Assembly (NCBI RefSeq): GCF_016907385.1
Contig: NZ_JAFBBU010000001.1
Span: 496,001-560,000 of the forward strand
Origin: Subtercola frigoramans
GTDB lineage: Bacteria > Actinomycetota > Actinomycetes > Actinomycetales > Microbacteriaceae
DNA: 64,000 nucleotides
Direction of reading: 5' to 3'
A program made the translations under genes and the position numbers. Below the pieces are notes generated by a model. The model was not told where the DNA came from. It did no database searches and saw only the letters and a program-made list of their open reading frames with translations. Shown here in pieces: positions 48,528 to 56,002 of this stretch (position 1 is the stretch's first letter; every line of letters begins with the position of its first letter).

Positions 48528-49778
48528 CTAGCGTGACTGCCGGGTGCAGCGACCCGACAGGTGGTGGTTGGCGTCGTCGGCGAACACCGACAGCGCACTC
48601 AGCGCCAGCCGGGCCGTGCCGTCGGGGTGGTGGCAGGAGCCGCGGCCGGCAACCGTGTCACTGAGCTCACGGAGCTCGCGCCGTAGGTTTGGATCGCGGT
48701 GCCCCGAGGCGATGCGGGTGAGAACGCTGGCCAGGGCGGGCAGCCCAAACATGCACGGCCCGCATTGGCGGGCCGACTCGTTGGCCAGGTACTGCACGAT
48801 GTCGGCGGTCGCCTTTAGCCCGCAGCGCTGCTTGCTCAGAACATAGAGCACTCCAGCGCCGGAGTGGCCGCCGAGCGGGGCGAGCGCTGCGGCAGAGAGT
48901 TCGACGCCGAGGTTGTCTGCGGCGACCCAGGTACCGTGGTAACCCCCCACGAGCACGGCGAGAACGTTCGACCGGTCGACCCCGCGCGTGGCGAGAATGT
49001 CGCGCAGCGGAGTGTCGCCCGCCACCTCGGTGACGCCCTCGTGCTGCACGTCTCCTGACACGGTGACGAGGCGGGTGCCGGGGTCGCTCTCGCTGCCGAT
49101 GCTGCGGAACCACCGCGCGCCATACCTCGCGATCAGTGCGATGTGGGCTAGCGTTTCGACGTTCTGGATGATCGTGGGCCGCTTCTTGAGCCCCGAATCG
49201 CTGAGTCGCCTGATCCGGTCGGTCGGCAGCGCAACGCCGTTCTCGATGGCGTTGACCACAGCGCTCGCCTCGCCGGAGATGAACGATTCGGCGGCCTCGA
49301 CGAGAATGATGTGCCGGGCATCCGGTCGCTCATTCAACGCACGCTGCACAGCTGGAAAGTTCTCGGCGACGGTATAGAGGTACACCTGCGATGCCTTGAT
49401 GGCTGACGCGGTCGCCAGCAGCCCGTCGATCACCAGGTGGGGCGAATTCTGCAGCAGGGTCGCGTCTTTGGTGCTGCGGGGTTCGCCCTCAGCGCCGTTG
49501 GCGATCACGATGGGGCTGCTGCGCAGAACCCGGTCGGCCCGCGCTTCGTCGGCGGCGGCGAGCTTACGCCAGGTGGCGAAACCTGCTCCACCGCGGCCGG
49601 TGAGCCCCGAGGCTTCGAGGGCAACCAGCAGGGTGTTGTCGATCGCCTCAGTGGCCAGCGGCCCGTACGTCCTCAGATGCGCTGCATGGCTGGCCGAGGC
49701 GCCCGCGACGAAGAGACGGGTGGTCGTCGCGGGAGGTGTGACGGCCTGCACGACAGGCATCGATCGGGTGGCAGGCAT
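48528..49778 (-). CDS. NuoF-like NADH-oxidising flavoprotein (SLBB/4Fe-4S type), stand-alone
   Basis: A 416-residue homologue of the 51-kDa subunit of complex I. The FMN/NADH glycine-rich motif is 'GLTGRGGAGFATWRKL', with 'VIANGAEGEPRSTKD' and the SLBB-like 'VAGDTPLRDILATRG'. The N3 cluster motif of NuoF (C-x2-C-x2-C ... C) appears as A336-R-Q-C339-G-P-C342 and C382: the first cysteine is Ala, leaving three ligands. No NuoE or NuoG gene is nearby. Stop and start overlap with the membrane gene upstream (TGATG). Likely an electron entry point for the adjacent ferredoxin/heme system. Confidence 0.82.
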   Translation of the reverse strand: MPATRSMPVVQAVTPPATTTRLFVAGASASHAAHLRTYGPLATEAIDNTLLVALEASGLTGRGGAGFATWRKLAAADEARADRVLRSSPIVIANGAEGEPRSTKDATLLQNSPHLVIDGLLATASAIKASQVYLYTVAENFPAVQRALNERPDARHIILVEAAESFISGEASAVVNAIENGVALPTDRIRRLSDSGLKKRPTIIQNVETLAHIALIARYGARWFRSIGSESDPGTRLVTVSGDVQHEGVTEVAGDTPLRDILATRGVDRSNVLAVLVGGYHGTWVAADNLGVELSAAALAPLGGHSGAGVLYVLSKQRCGLKATADIVQYLANESARQCGPCMFGLPALASVLTRIASGHRDPNLRRELRELSDTVAGRGSCHHPDGTARLALSALSVFADDANHHLSGRCTRQSR

Positions 49779-50332
49779 CAGACGCTTTCTTGTCGGAGTC
49801 GGGCGGATTCGACAAAACGGGACGACAGTCGCCAGATCAGGGCGGTGCCCACGGCGAGCGTGCAGACCGCGGCGAGCAGCAGGAACCAGCTGCTGGTGCC
49901 ATCCGTGCCGTTGCCGATGGCGTGAACCATGGCGATCGGCCACATGGCGTAGCTGAACCAGTGCACCGCCCTGAAGACCTTCACGCCGAGGCGTTGCCGC
50001 AGCAGGCTGGTGACGATGATCGCGATCAGCAGGTCGACCGCCACGGTTCCGAGACCCTGCCAGAACGGCTTGTACGAGCCGATGAACGGCACGACGATGT
50101 CGGTGACATTCAGTTTGGCGTACGAGTCGAGCAGCAACGATCCCACGTGCAGCAGAATGAACACGCTGCCCACGAGCGACACATTGCGGTGCACGAGGGT
50201 GACCGAGAAGCGTGGCAGGCCTGGTAGAAGCCGACCCGAGCGCGTGATGATGCCGAGCACGATCGACGCAGTGAAGAGTACGAGGGCGACGACGCCACTG
50301 GCGCGGCCGAAGGCCCAGAGCGCCTCATCCAT
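49778..50332 (-). CDS. Ferric-reductase-like transmembrane heme protein (membrane domain only)
   Basis: A 184-residue protein with five to six helices. Paired histidines in 'HRNVSLVGSVFILLHVGSLLLD' and 'HWFSYAMWPIAMVHAIG' fit bis-heme ligation as in ferric reductase/YedZ-type domains. The FAD and NAD domains of full ferric reductases are missing, in contrast to the gene at 55999. Electrons must therefore come from another protein, probably the NuoF-like flavoprotein and ferredoxin encoded downstream. It overlaps the ApbE gene by 8 bp. Confidence 0.82.
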   Translation of the reverse strand: MDEALWAFGRASGVVALVLFTASIVLGIITRSGRLLPGLPRFSVTLVHRNVSLVGSVFILLHVGSLLLDSYAKLNVTDIVVPFIGSYKPFWQGLGTVAVDLLIAIIVTSLLRQRLGVKVFRAVHWFSYAMWPIAMVHAIGNGTDGTSSWFLLLAAVCTLAVGTALIWRLSSRFVESARLRQESV

Positions 50333-51344
50333 GGTTCACCAGTTCTTCTTGTGTGGTGGCCTGTTCATCGTCGTCTGCGGTGGGCCACGAGCCGGTCGTG
50401 ATGGTGCGCCCGGCCAGGTCGATGAGCCGCGCATCGGCATGGATGCCCGTGAGCCACTCGATCGCACCCTGGCCCTTCACGACCGCAGCCGTGCTCACCG
50501 CGTTTGCTGCCAGGCAGCTTTCGGCAACCACCGTCACGCTGCGCCACACGGCGACAACGGGGAGCCCGAGCCGAGGGTCGAGAATGTGGTGTGCCTGGCC
50601 GCTGGCGGTGGCCCAGCGACGCTTCTGCGTGCTGGAGGTCGCCATGCCGAAACCGCCTGAGAGGGTGACCTGTTGGCGGGGGTCGTCGGGCAGATCCTGC
50701 ACGTCGATCTGCCAGCCGCCGTCGGGAGCAGTGCCCGCGGTGGCGATGTCGCCGCCGAGGCAGACCAGGGCGCCGCAACCGAGTTCGTCGGCGATGCGGG
50801 CGGCCGCCTGGTCGGCGGCGACGGCTTTCGCTGTTGCGCCGAGGTCAAGCAGGAGGTCTGGCGGTACGGTGAGGTGGGTGCCGGTGAGGGTGATCCGCTT
50901 GTAGCCGGGCGTGCGCACGGTCGTTACAGTCGTGATGACCGGGGTGACGGGTGGCAGCGCGGGTAGAGCGATGGGGGCATCGTCGCCGCGGGCATCCAGC
51001 TCACGGGCGAGGTCGCGTGCGCGTACGAGGTCGATGTCGCGGTCGTAGCCGAGCGCGATGAGGTCGTAACCGAGTGTCGGGTCGACGGCTCCGCCGGTCT
51101 GCTCGGCTGCGTCGAGCGCCGCGGCGACGAGCGCTGCGAGGGTTTCGCTGACGTCGGCGCCAGCGGCCAATTTCGGGGCGAGAAGCAAGAGCTCGGAGTC
51201 GGTACGGAACCGGCTGCAGGCGTCGTCGACGAGGCCGGTGACCTCGTGCACGATGGCGATGGCCTGTTCGAGCAGTTCAGGGTCTGTGACGACGACGGAG
51301 GCGCCGGTACTCCAGAGCTCCCATTCCGCGTGTGCCGTCGGCAT
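50325..51344 (-). CDS. apbE: FAD:protein FMN transferase (ApbE family), 1
   Basis: A 339-residue ApbE homologue, which attaches FMN covalently to Thr/Ser of extracytoplasmic proteins. Landmarks: 'ACSRFRTDSELLLL', 'LLDLGATAKAVAADQAA', 'VCLGGDIATAG' and 'QAHHILDPRLGLPV' (the HxxDPxxG FAD/Mg motif). The late Asp-Ala-Leu-x-Thr metal motif reads 'ANAVSTAAVV', with Asn in place of Asp, so activity is not certain. No signal peptide is obvious. Start overlaps the stop of the upstream gene (ATGA). It is in one operon with a membrane heme protein and a NuoF-like flavoprotein. Confidence 0.85.
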   Translation of the reverse strand: MPTAHAEWELWSTGASVVVTDPELLEQAIAIVHEVTGLVDDACSRFRTDSELLLLAPKLAAGADVSETLAALVAAALDAAEQTGGAVDPTLGYDLIALGYDRDIDLVRARDLARELDARGDDAPIALPALPPVTPVITTVTTVRTPGYKRITLTGTHLTVPPDLLLDLGATAKAVAADQAAARIADELGCGALVCLGGDIATAGTAPDGGWQIDVQDLPDDPRQQVTLSGGFGMATSSTQKRRWATASGQAHHILDPRLGLPVVAVWRSVTVVAESCLAANAVSTAAVVKGQGAIEWLTGIHADARLIDLAGRTITTGSWPTADDDEQATTQEELVNHG

Positions 51345-51646
51345 CAGGAGCCTGAGGATTTGGCTTGCGGTGCCTGCTGAACCGGGGCCTGCTGCACGGG
51401 TGATTGTTGAACGGGTGCCTGCTGAACGGTGCCAGGGACGACTGTTGCAGCAGGGGCGGGAGCCGTCGTAGCCGCAGGTGCGGGAGCCGAGGTCTGGGCC
51501 GGCTGGCTGACGCTCGCCTGCGCCTTCTCAGCGGTGGTCGCGTTCCAGAGAACCGCAGAGCCAACCGCGGTGACCGCGAAGCTCCCGATCCCGACAGCGG
51601 CGGTGATTCCCAGTGCGCGGCGCTTGCCAGTGGATCGGATGCTCAT
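51344..51646 (-). CDS. Small membrane-anchored Ala/Pro/Gln-rich protein
   Basis: A 100-residue protein: basic N-terminus 'MSIRSTGKRRALG', one hydrophobic helix (about residues 13-33), then a low-complexity extracytoplasmic tail with 'APAPAATTAPAPAATVVPG' and four 'VQQ(A/S)P' repeats. No FMN-binding motif is present. Its N-terminus and Ala/Pro tail resemble the linker part of the FMN-binding protein at 55391, as if that protein had lost its FMN-binding domain. ATG 51646 has GAGG upstream. First gene of the operon, 147 bp after the histidine kinase gene. Confidence 0.65.
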   Translation of the reverse strand: MSIRSTGKRRALGITAAVGIGSFAVTAVGSAVLWNATTAEKAQASVSQPAQTSAPAPAATTAPAPAATVVPGTVQQAPVQQSPVQQAPVQQAPQAKSSGS

Positions 51647-51698
51647 TGTGCGCCTCATTCGTAGGGAGAAGTTCGTGACTGTCTCTACGTTCCCCGAC

Positions 51699-51718
51699 GT
51701 TTCTTCCAGGTTTCTTAG
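51699..51718 (-). promoter_or_regulatory. Direct repeat, candidate response-regulator site (operon 1)
   Basis: On the plus strand GTTTCTT occurs at 51699-51705 and 51710-51716, an 11-bp period, the second copy within AGGTTTCTTAG (51708-51718). 11-bp direct repeats are typical for OmpR/PhoB-type regulators. It lies about 50-70 bp upstream of the first gene of flavinylation operon 1. A nearly identical 11-mer precedes operon 2 (57487-57497). Confidence 0.5.
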
Positions 51719-51793
51719 ACGGCTCTCCCAGCGAGGTGCTTAACAGGGTTCTCACAGGGAATGTGCGGCCTCAAGCTCTGGGCAGAGGTGTTC

Positions 51794-53053
51794 TCAGGCG
51801 AGAGGGAAGCGCACGCTCACGGTGGCACCGCTTCCGGGCACGGCCGGCTCGATGCTCACACTCCCGCCGTGGCGGGCGGCTACGTCGGCGACGAGCGCCA
51901 GCCCGAGGCCGTAGTGCCGGGGCTGTTCGTCGCCAGAAGTCTTCTCTCGAGAGCTCGCAAACCGTTCGAACGCGCGGTCGCTGATCTCCGAGCCGAAGCC
52001 CGGCCCGTCGTCGGTCACCGTCACGACGGCATCCTTGGCTTGCACGGCGATCGTCACCTTGACGGCCGATTCAGCGTGATCGAGCGCGTTCGAGACGAGG
52101 GCGGTGAACAGACGGTGAATCGAGACGGCAGTGCCGGCCACGGTGATCGTCGCCTGCGAAGAGGTGATGGTGAGCGCGATGCCTCGGCCCGCAGCATCCG
52201 CCTGCAGCGCGGCGATCGCGTTCGTGCCCGCTTCGACGAGATTCAGGGGCTGCTGTTCCGTGGTCTCGCGGGGGTCGGCGGCAATCAACAGGTCTTCGAG
52301 GATCTCCGAGAGCATCCGGGAATCCTGCACGATCTCGTCGACTGCCGCAGAGGTTGCCGGGCCGTCGCCCGAAGGGGCGTTGTGCAGGGTCCGCTTCAGA
52401 AGTTGGGCCCGGGTGCTGAGCAGCGTGAGCGGCGTTCGCAGTTCGTGGCTGGCATCGGCCACAAACCTCCGCTGCAGCGCGAGCGCCTCGGCGAGAGGAC
52501 GCATCGAGCGACGGGCCATGAGCGCCGAGATGACTCCAGCTGCGGCGCTTGCCACCACGCCTGCAATCACCAGGGCGAGGAGCAGGCGTTGCAGCTCCTC
52601 CTGGTTCTCCCTCTGGTCGATCGCCACCTGGATAACGCGGTCACCGTCTTCATCCTTGGCCGTGCGCACGGTGTAGGTGTGGCCGTCGTTCGAGACCTGG
52701 TTCTGAACGACCCCGCCTTCCGTAGCGACCTGGCTGATCGCATCGGTATCAGGCAGGCCCGCTGGCATGTCGCGCGAAACCTGCAATCGGCCGCCAGCGT
52801 AGATGGCCATCAGCACGCCGGAGCCGTCGTCGGTCGACAGGGAGTGGCCGGCGTCGATGAGTGTTCGTTGGTTGGATTCGGACTGGCTGGTGCTGACGAT
52901 GAAGTAGAGCAGCGCTCCGACCGCGATGAACACCACCACGATCAGAGCCGTGAACTGCAGGGCGAGCCGAAGCGCTGCCCGCCGCAGATCGGCGCGGTCG
53001 CGCTTGGACATGCTCTGCCCAGAGGTGCTCCGCTTCTTCCAGAGTTTCGCCAT
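51794..53053 (-). CDS. Sensor histidine kinase
   Basis: A 419-residue membrane kinase. Two membrane helices (about 28-52 and 158-180) enclose a roughly 100-residue extracytoplasmic sensor domain, then a linker, the H-box 'FVADASHELRTPLTLL' (His about 203), and HATPase motifs 'ALVSNALDHA' (N box), 'VTDDGPGFGSEI' (G1) and 'YGLGLALVADVAARHGG' (G2). ATG 53053 overlaps the response-regulator stop (TGATG); a GTG one codon earlier is possible. Forms a two-component system with the upstream gene. Its signal is unknown, but the neighbours suggest iron or redox state. Confidence 0.92.
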   Translation of the reverse strand: MAKLWKKRSTSGQSMSKRDRADLRRAALRLALQFTALIVVVFIAVGALLYFIVSTSQSESNQRTLIDAGHSLSTDDGSGVLMAIYAGGRLQVSRDMPAGLPDTDAISQVATEGGVVQNQVSNDGHTYTVRTAKDEDGDRVIQVAIDQRENQEELQRLLLALVIAGVVASAAAGVISALMARRSMRPLAEALALQRRFVADASHELRTPLTLLSTRAQLLKRTLHNAPSGDGPATSAAVDEIVQDSRMLSEILEDLLIAADPRETTEQQPLNLVEAGTNAIAALQADAAGRGIALTITSSQATITVAGTAVSIHRLFTALVSNALDHAESAVKVTIAVQAKDAVVTVTDDGPGFGSEISDRAFERFASSREKTSGDEQPRHYGLGLALVADVAARHGGSVSIEPAVPGSGATVSVRFPLA

Positions 53054-53721
53054 CACGACACGCTCCCGAGCCGGTAGCCGATGCCCCGAACCGTGACGAT
53101 GCAGCCGCGGCCGAGCTTCTTGCGCAGGTAGTGAACGTACGTGTCGACGACGCCCTCGTCGTCGGCATCCGGAAACACGGAGTCGAGCAGATCGACGCGC
53201 TCGAACACCTGCTCGGGACGCCGCGCCAGCCGCTCGAGCAGGTCGGCTTCGCGCTCCGACAGCGCGACCACCTCGCCTGAGGCGAGCGAGACCGTGCGGG
53301 CCTCGGTTTCGAGCGCGCCACCGGGAACCCTCAGTGTGGGCACGGTGGTCTCGTGTCGTCGGAGGAGGGCACGAAGTCTCGCAAGCAGCTCGTCGATGTC
53401 GAAGGGCTTGGCGAGGTAGTCCTCTGCCCCCCGGTCGAGCCCCTCCACGCGATCGGCGGGGTTGCCGAGGGCAGAGAGGATGAGCGTCGGGGTGAGTACT
53501 CCGCTGCGCCGGAGCTTGGTCAGAACATCCAGACCCTCGATGAGCGGCAGGCCCCTGTCCAACAAAAAGAGGTCGAAGGGCTGGGTGAGGCCTTCGTGCA
53601 GGGCGCGTTGGCCGTCACGCGCCGAAACCACGTGGTACCCCTCGCTGGCTAGCAGCTCGCTGAGCATGGAATTCAGTCGCGCGTCGTCTTCAACGACCAG
53701 GATGCGCGGCTGATGTTTCAT
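53053..53721 (-). CDS. OmpR-family response regulator
   Basis: A 222-residue regulator: receiver domain with acidic pocket E11-D12-D13, phospho-acceptor D55 ('FLLDRGLPL') and K in 'EDYLAKPFDIDEL', then a winged-helix Trans_reg_C domain ('VVALSEREADLLERLARRPEQVFERVDLLDSVFPDADDEGVVDTYVHYLRKKLG'). ATG 53721 is followed by a divergent VIT transporter 81 bp away. Probable targets are the two ApbE operons that share an 11-bp direct-repeat box. Confidence 0.93.
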   Translation of the reverse strand: MKHQPRILVVEDDARLNSMLSELLASEGYHVVSARDGQRALHEGLTQPFDLFLLDRGLPLIEGLDVLTKLRRSGVLTPTLILSALGNPADRVEGLDRGAEDYLAKPFDIDELLARLRALLRRHETTVPTLRVPGGALETEARTVSLASGEVVALSEREADLLERLARRPEQVFERVDLLDSVFPDADDEGVVDTYVHYLRKKLGRGCIVTVRGIGYRLGSVS

Positions 53722-53746
53722 GCTCGAAGTATAGGGATCGCACTCG

Positions 53747-53765
53747 TGAGGTAAGGCTTGCCACC
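53747..53765 (+). promoter_or_regulatory. Candidate DtxR/IdeR iron box
   Basis: TGAGGTAAGGCTTGCCACC matches 14 of 19 positions of the IdeR/DtxR consensus as I remember it (TWAGGTWAGSCTWACCTWA); the left half is nearly perfect. It lies in the 81-bp gap between the response-regulator gene and the VIT-family transporter. A TATCGT -10 (53790-53795) is only 7 nt before the transporter ATG, suggesting a leaderless transcript. Confidence 0.5.
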
Positions 53766-53802
53766 CTAGCGCCGGGGCGGCGGGCTGTCTATCGTGTGAG
53801 TC

Positions 53803-54543
53803 ATGACGACAGCATCTGCCGAGCAATCCGCGTTCAGCCAGCAACCCGACGAGCCGCACAGCGGCAGCATGGCCGGGCGGCTGAACTGGCTCCGCGCGGG
53901 TGTTCTCGGTGCGAACGACGGCATCGTCTCGGTCGCGGCGATCGTGGTCGGTGTCGCCGGTGCTGGCGCTTCGACTCCCGCGATTCTTGCCGCCGGAACC
54001 GCCGGGCTCGTCGGTGGTGCCATCTCGATGGCCCTCGGTGAGTACGTCTCGGTCAGCAGCCAGCGCGACAGCCAGCACGCCCTCATCGCCAAAGAACGCC
54101 AGGAGCTGATCGACGACCCCGAGGGTGAACTCCAGGAGCTCGCCGCCCTCTACCAGTCCGAAGGGCTGTCGGCCGACACGGCCATGAAGGTCGCAACAGA
54201 GCTGACGGCGAAAGACGCCCTCCGCGCCCACCTCTCGATGGAACTCAACATCGACGAAGCCGACGTTGCGAGCCCCTGGGCCGCTGCCGGGGCCTCGGCG
54301 CTGGCCTTCGTCATCGGCGCGATCCTGCCGTTCCTCGCGATACTGCTGCCTCCGGAGAACGTGCGAGTGCCCGTCACATTCGTTGCGGTGATCCTGGCGC
54401 TCGCGGCCACGGGCATCATGGGCGCCCGCCTCGGAGGGAGCCCGGTTCTGCGGGCCACCTTCCGAGTGGTGATCGGTGGCGCGGCGGCTCTCGTCGCGAC
54501 ATTCGGCATCGGCCTGCTGCTCGGCACGACCGGCGCGGTCTGA
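53803..54543 (+). CDS. VIT1/CCC1-family iron/manganese transporter
   Basis: A 246-residue membrane protein. N-terminal 'NWLRAGVLGANDGIVSVAAIVVGVAGAGASTPAILAAGTAGLVGGAISMALGEYVSVSSQRDSQHALIAKERQEL' is the VIT signature, including the metal-site 'GANDG' and 'ALGEYVSVSSQRD'. The cytoplasmic helical domain (about 85-150) and three C-terminal helices follow. VIT proteins move Fe2+ or Mn2+ out of the cytosol. Leaderless-looking promoter with an IdeR-like box. Neighbouring ferric-reductase-like operons support a role in iron handling. Confidence 0.9.
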   Translation: MTTASAEQSAFSQQPDEPHSGSMAGRLNWLRAGVLGANDGIVSVAAIVVGVAGAGASTPAILAAGTAGLVGGAISMALGEYVSVSSQRDSQHALIAKERQELIDDPEGELQELAALYQSEGLSADTAMKVATELTAKDALRAHLSMELNIDEADVASPWAAAGASALAFVIGAILPFLAILLPPENVRVPVTFVAVILALAATGIMGARLGGSPVLRATFRVVIGGAAALVATFGIGLLLGTTGAV

Positions 54544-54635
54544 TCGACGCCTGAACCGATCCTGACGGGAGTTGTGAACGGGCGCGATCCTCGGCCTGAG
54601 AGCTGTAACTGAAGTCATGTACAGGATGCCCGTGG

Positions 54636-55391
54636 TCAGTGCGGCTCAGTCGAGACGGCGTTACGCAACCACGGCGTGATCAGAAGCTCTCCATTCGCAT
54701 CCACCGTCAGTACCTCGACGCCGAACTGCTCGGTCGCGAGGTCTGAGGTCTGCTGGCCGCCCGAGAGGATGGCGGTCGCCAGAACGTCGGCCGTGACGAT
54801 GTCTGGGGCGAGAACGGAGACCTGGCTGAAGCTCTGCCGGGCATCCGTTCGCCAGACGTGCTCGCCTCGCTCGGCGGTTCCCGAGGTGGCCAGGGCTGCG
54901 CGGGTCTCGTCGAGTTCGAAGCTGCAGAGCAGTACGGTGCGATCGAGGGGGTCGACGATGCCGACCCGCCAGGCGTTCTTGCCGCTCTCGGTGTCGCCGA
55001 CGCGGGCCAGCACATCGCCGCCCGCATTGAGCAGCCAGCCAGCGCTGCCGGCCGCATCGAGAATCTCACCCGCAGCCTCGATGGCCAGCGCCTTGACGAT
55101 GCCCGAGAGGTCGATCACTCCGTCTGGCCGATGTGCGGTGAAGGCCCCACCCGTGGCGTTGCGCCAGTGCACTGCACGTTCGTAGGCGTCGCGCACCGCT
55201 TCGCTGCTGTGTGTCAAGGTCAGCTCACCGCGAGCAATCCGCGAGAGTTCTGACGCGGGGTTGTAGAGGCTGAACGTCGTGTCGGCCGTTCTGAATACGT
55301 GCTCGACGTCGTCGAGAATCGAGCGGGCAACGCTGCCCTCATCGAATCGCAGGCTGACCACCGTGCCCATCGTCTCGAAGACGTGCTGCAT
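54636..55391 (-). CDS. apbE: FAD:protein FMN transferase (ApbE family), 2
   Basis: A compact 251-residue ApbE: 'FETMGTVVSLRF', 'FSLYNPASELSRIA', 'VIDLSGIVKALAIEAA', 'WLLNAGGDVLA' and the metal motif 'TADVLATAIL' (Asp and Thr present). The HxxDPxxG motif is not canonical ('EHVWRTDARQSF'). It overlaps by one base the gene for an FMN-binding protein carrying SGAT, which is its obvious substrate. The order reductase, acceptor protein, transferase forms a complete flavinylation cassette. Length is shorter than the ApbE at 50325. Confidence 0.88.
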   Translation of the reverse strand: MQHVFETMGTVVSLRFDEGSVARSILDDVEHVFRTADTTFSLYNPASELSRIARGELTLTHSSEAVRDAYERAVHWRNATGGAFTAHRPDGVIDLSGIVKALAIEAAGEILDAAGSAGWLLNAGGDVLARVGDTESGKNAWRVGIVDPLDRTVLLCSFELDETRAALATSGTAERGEHVWRTDARQSFSQVSVLAPDIVTADVLATAILSGGQQTSDLATEQFGVEVLTVDANGELLITPWLRNAVSTEPH

Positions 55392-56002
55392 CAGAGCCCG
55401 GCCTGGTCGAGGGCAGACTGTACCGACTGCAGGTACCCGTCGCTGGTGTAGGTTGCCCCGCTCACCGAGGCGACGTTCGCCGACTGGGCAGACAGCACTT
55501 CACTCCGCAGCACCGGAGCTGCCCTCGCGCTGATCTGCACCGATCGCCCGCCGTCGTCCGTCAGCTTCAGTGCCGTGACCTCGGTGATCTTTCCGCTGTT
55601 CACGGTGATCTGCACCTGGATCGTGCCGTACCGCGTGCTGATCAGCGAGCCGGTGAAGTTCTGGTCGACAGCAGTAGGCGCAGGCGCGGGCGCAGGTGCT
55701 GCTGCGGCAGGTGAAGGGGCGGCGGATGCTGCAGGAGCCTCTGCCGCAGCGCTCGGTGTCGCGGCAGCAGTTGCCGGCGTCGCCGGCCCAGCGGTCTGCG
55801 CGGGCGTCGGCGTAGCCGTGGCCTTCGGTGCAGCGCTCGCTGCGGTACTCGGCGCGGCGCTTGCCTTCGGCGTGCCCCCCGCCGACGCGGGCGCGGCATC
55901 CGAAAGCGTGGTCGTCGCGGTGTCGTGCACACCGATCTGCCAGCCGACGGCCAGCACCGCCGCCGATGACACGATCGACCCGAAAACCGCTCTCTTTCTC
56001 AC
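55391..56002 (-). CDS. Extracytoplasmic FMN-binding domain protein (covalent FMN acceptor)
   Basis: A 203-residue protein: signal or anchor helix (residues 5-22), an 85-residue Ala/Pro/Thr-rich flexible linker (about 30-112), and a C-terminal FMN_bind domain (about 115-203). The flavinylation motif is S181-G-A-T184-Y-T-S-D-G-Y, with T184 the expected FMN attachment site in this family. Overlaps both the upstream reductase (ATGA) and the downstream apbE. The long linker would let the flavin domain reach from the membrane into or across the cell wall, suitable for electron shuttling. Confidence 0.9.
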   Translation of the reverse strand: MRKRAVFGSIVSSAAVLAVGWQIGVHDTATTTLSDAAPASAGGTPKASAAPSTAASAAPKATATPTPAQTAGPATPATAAATPSAAAEAPAASAAPSPAAAAPAPAPAPTAVDQNFTGSLISTRYGTIQVQITVNSGKITEVTALKLTDDGGRSVQISARAAPVLRSEVLSAQSANVASVSGATYTSDGYLQSVQSALDQAGL

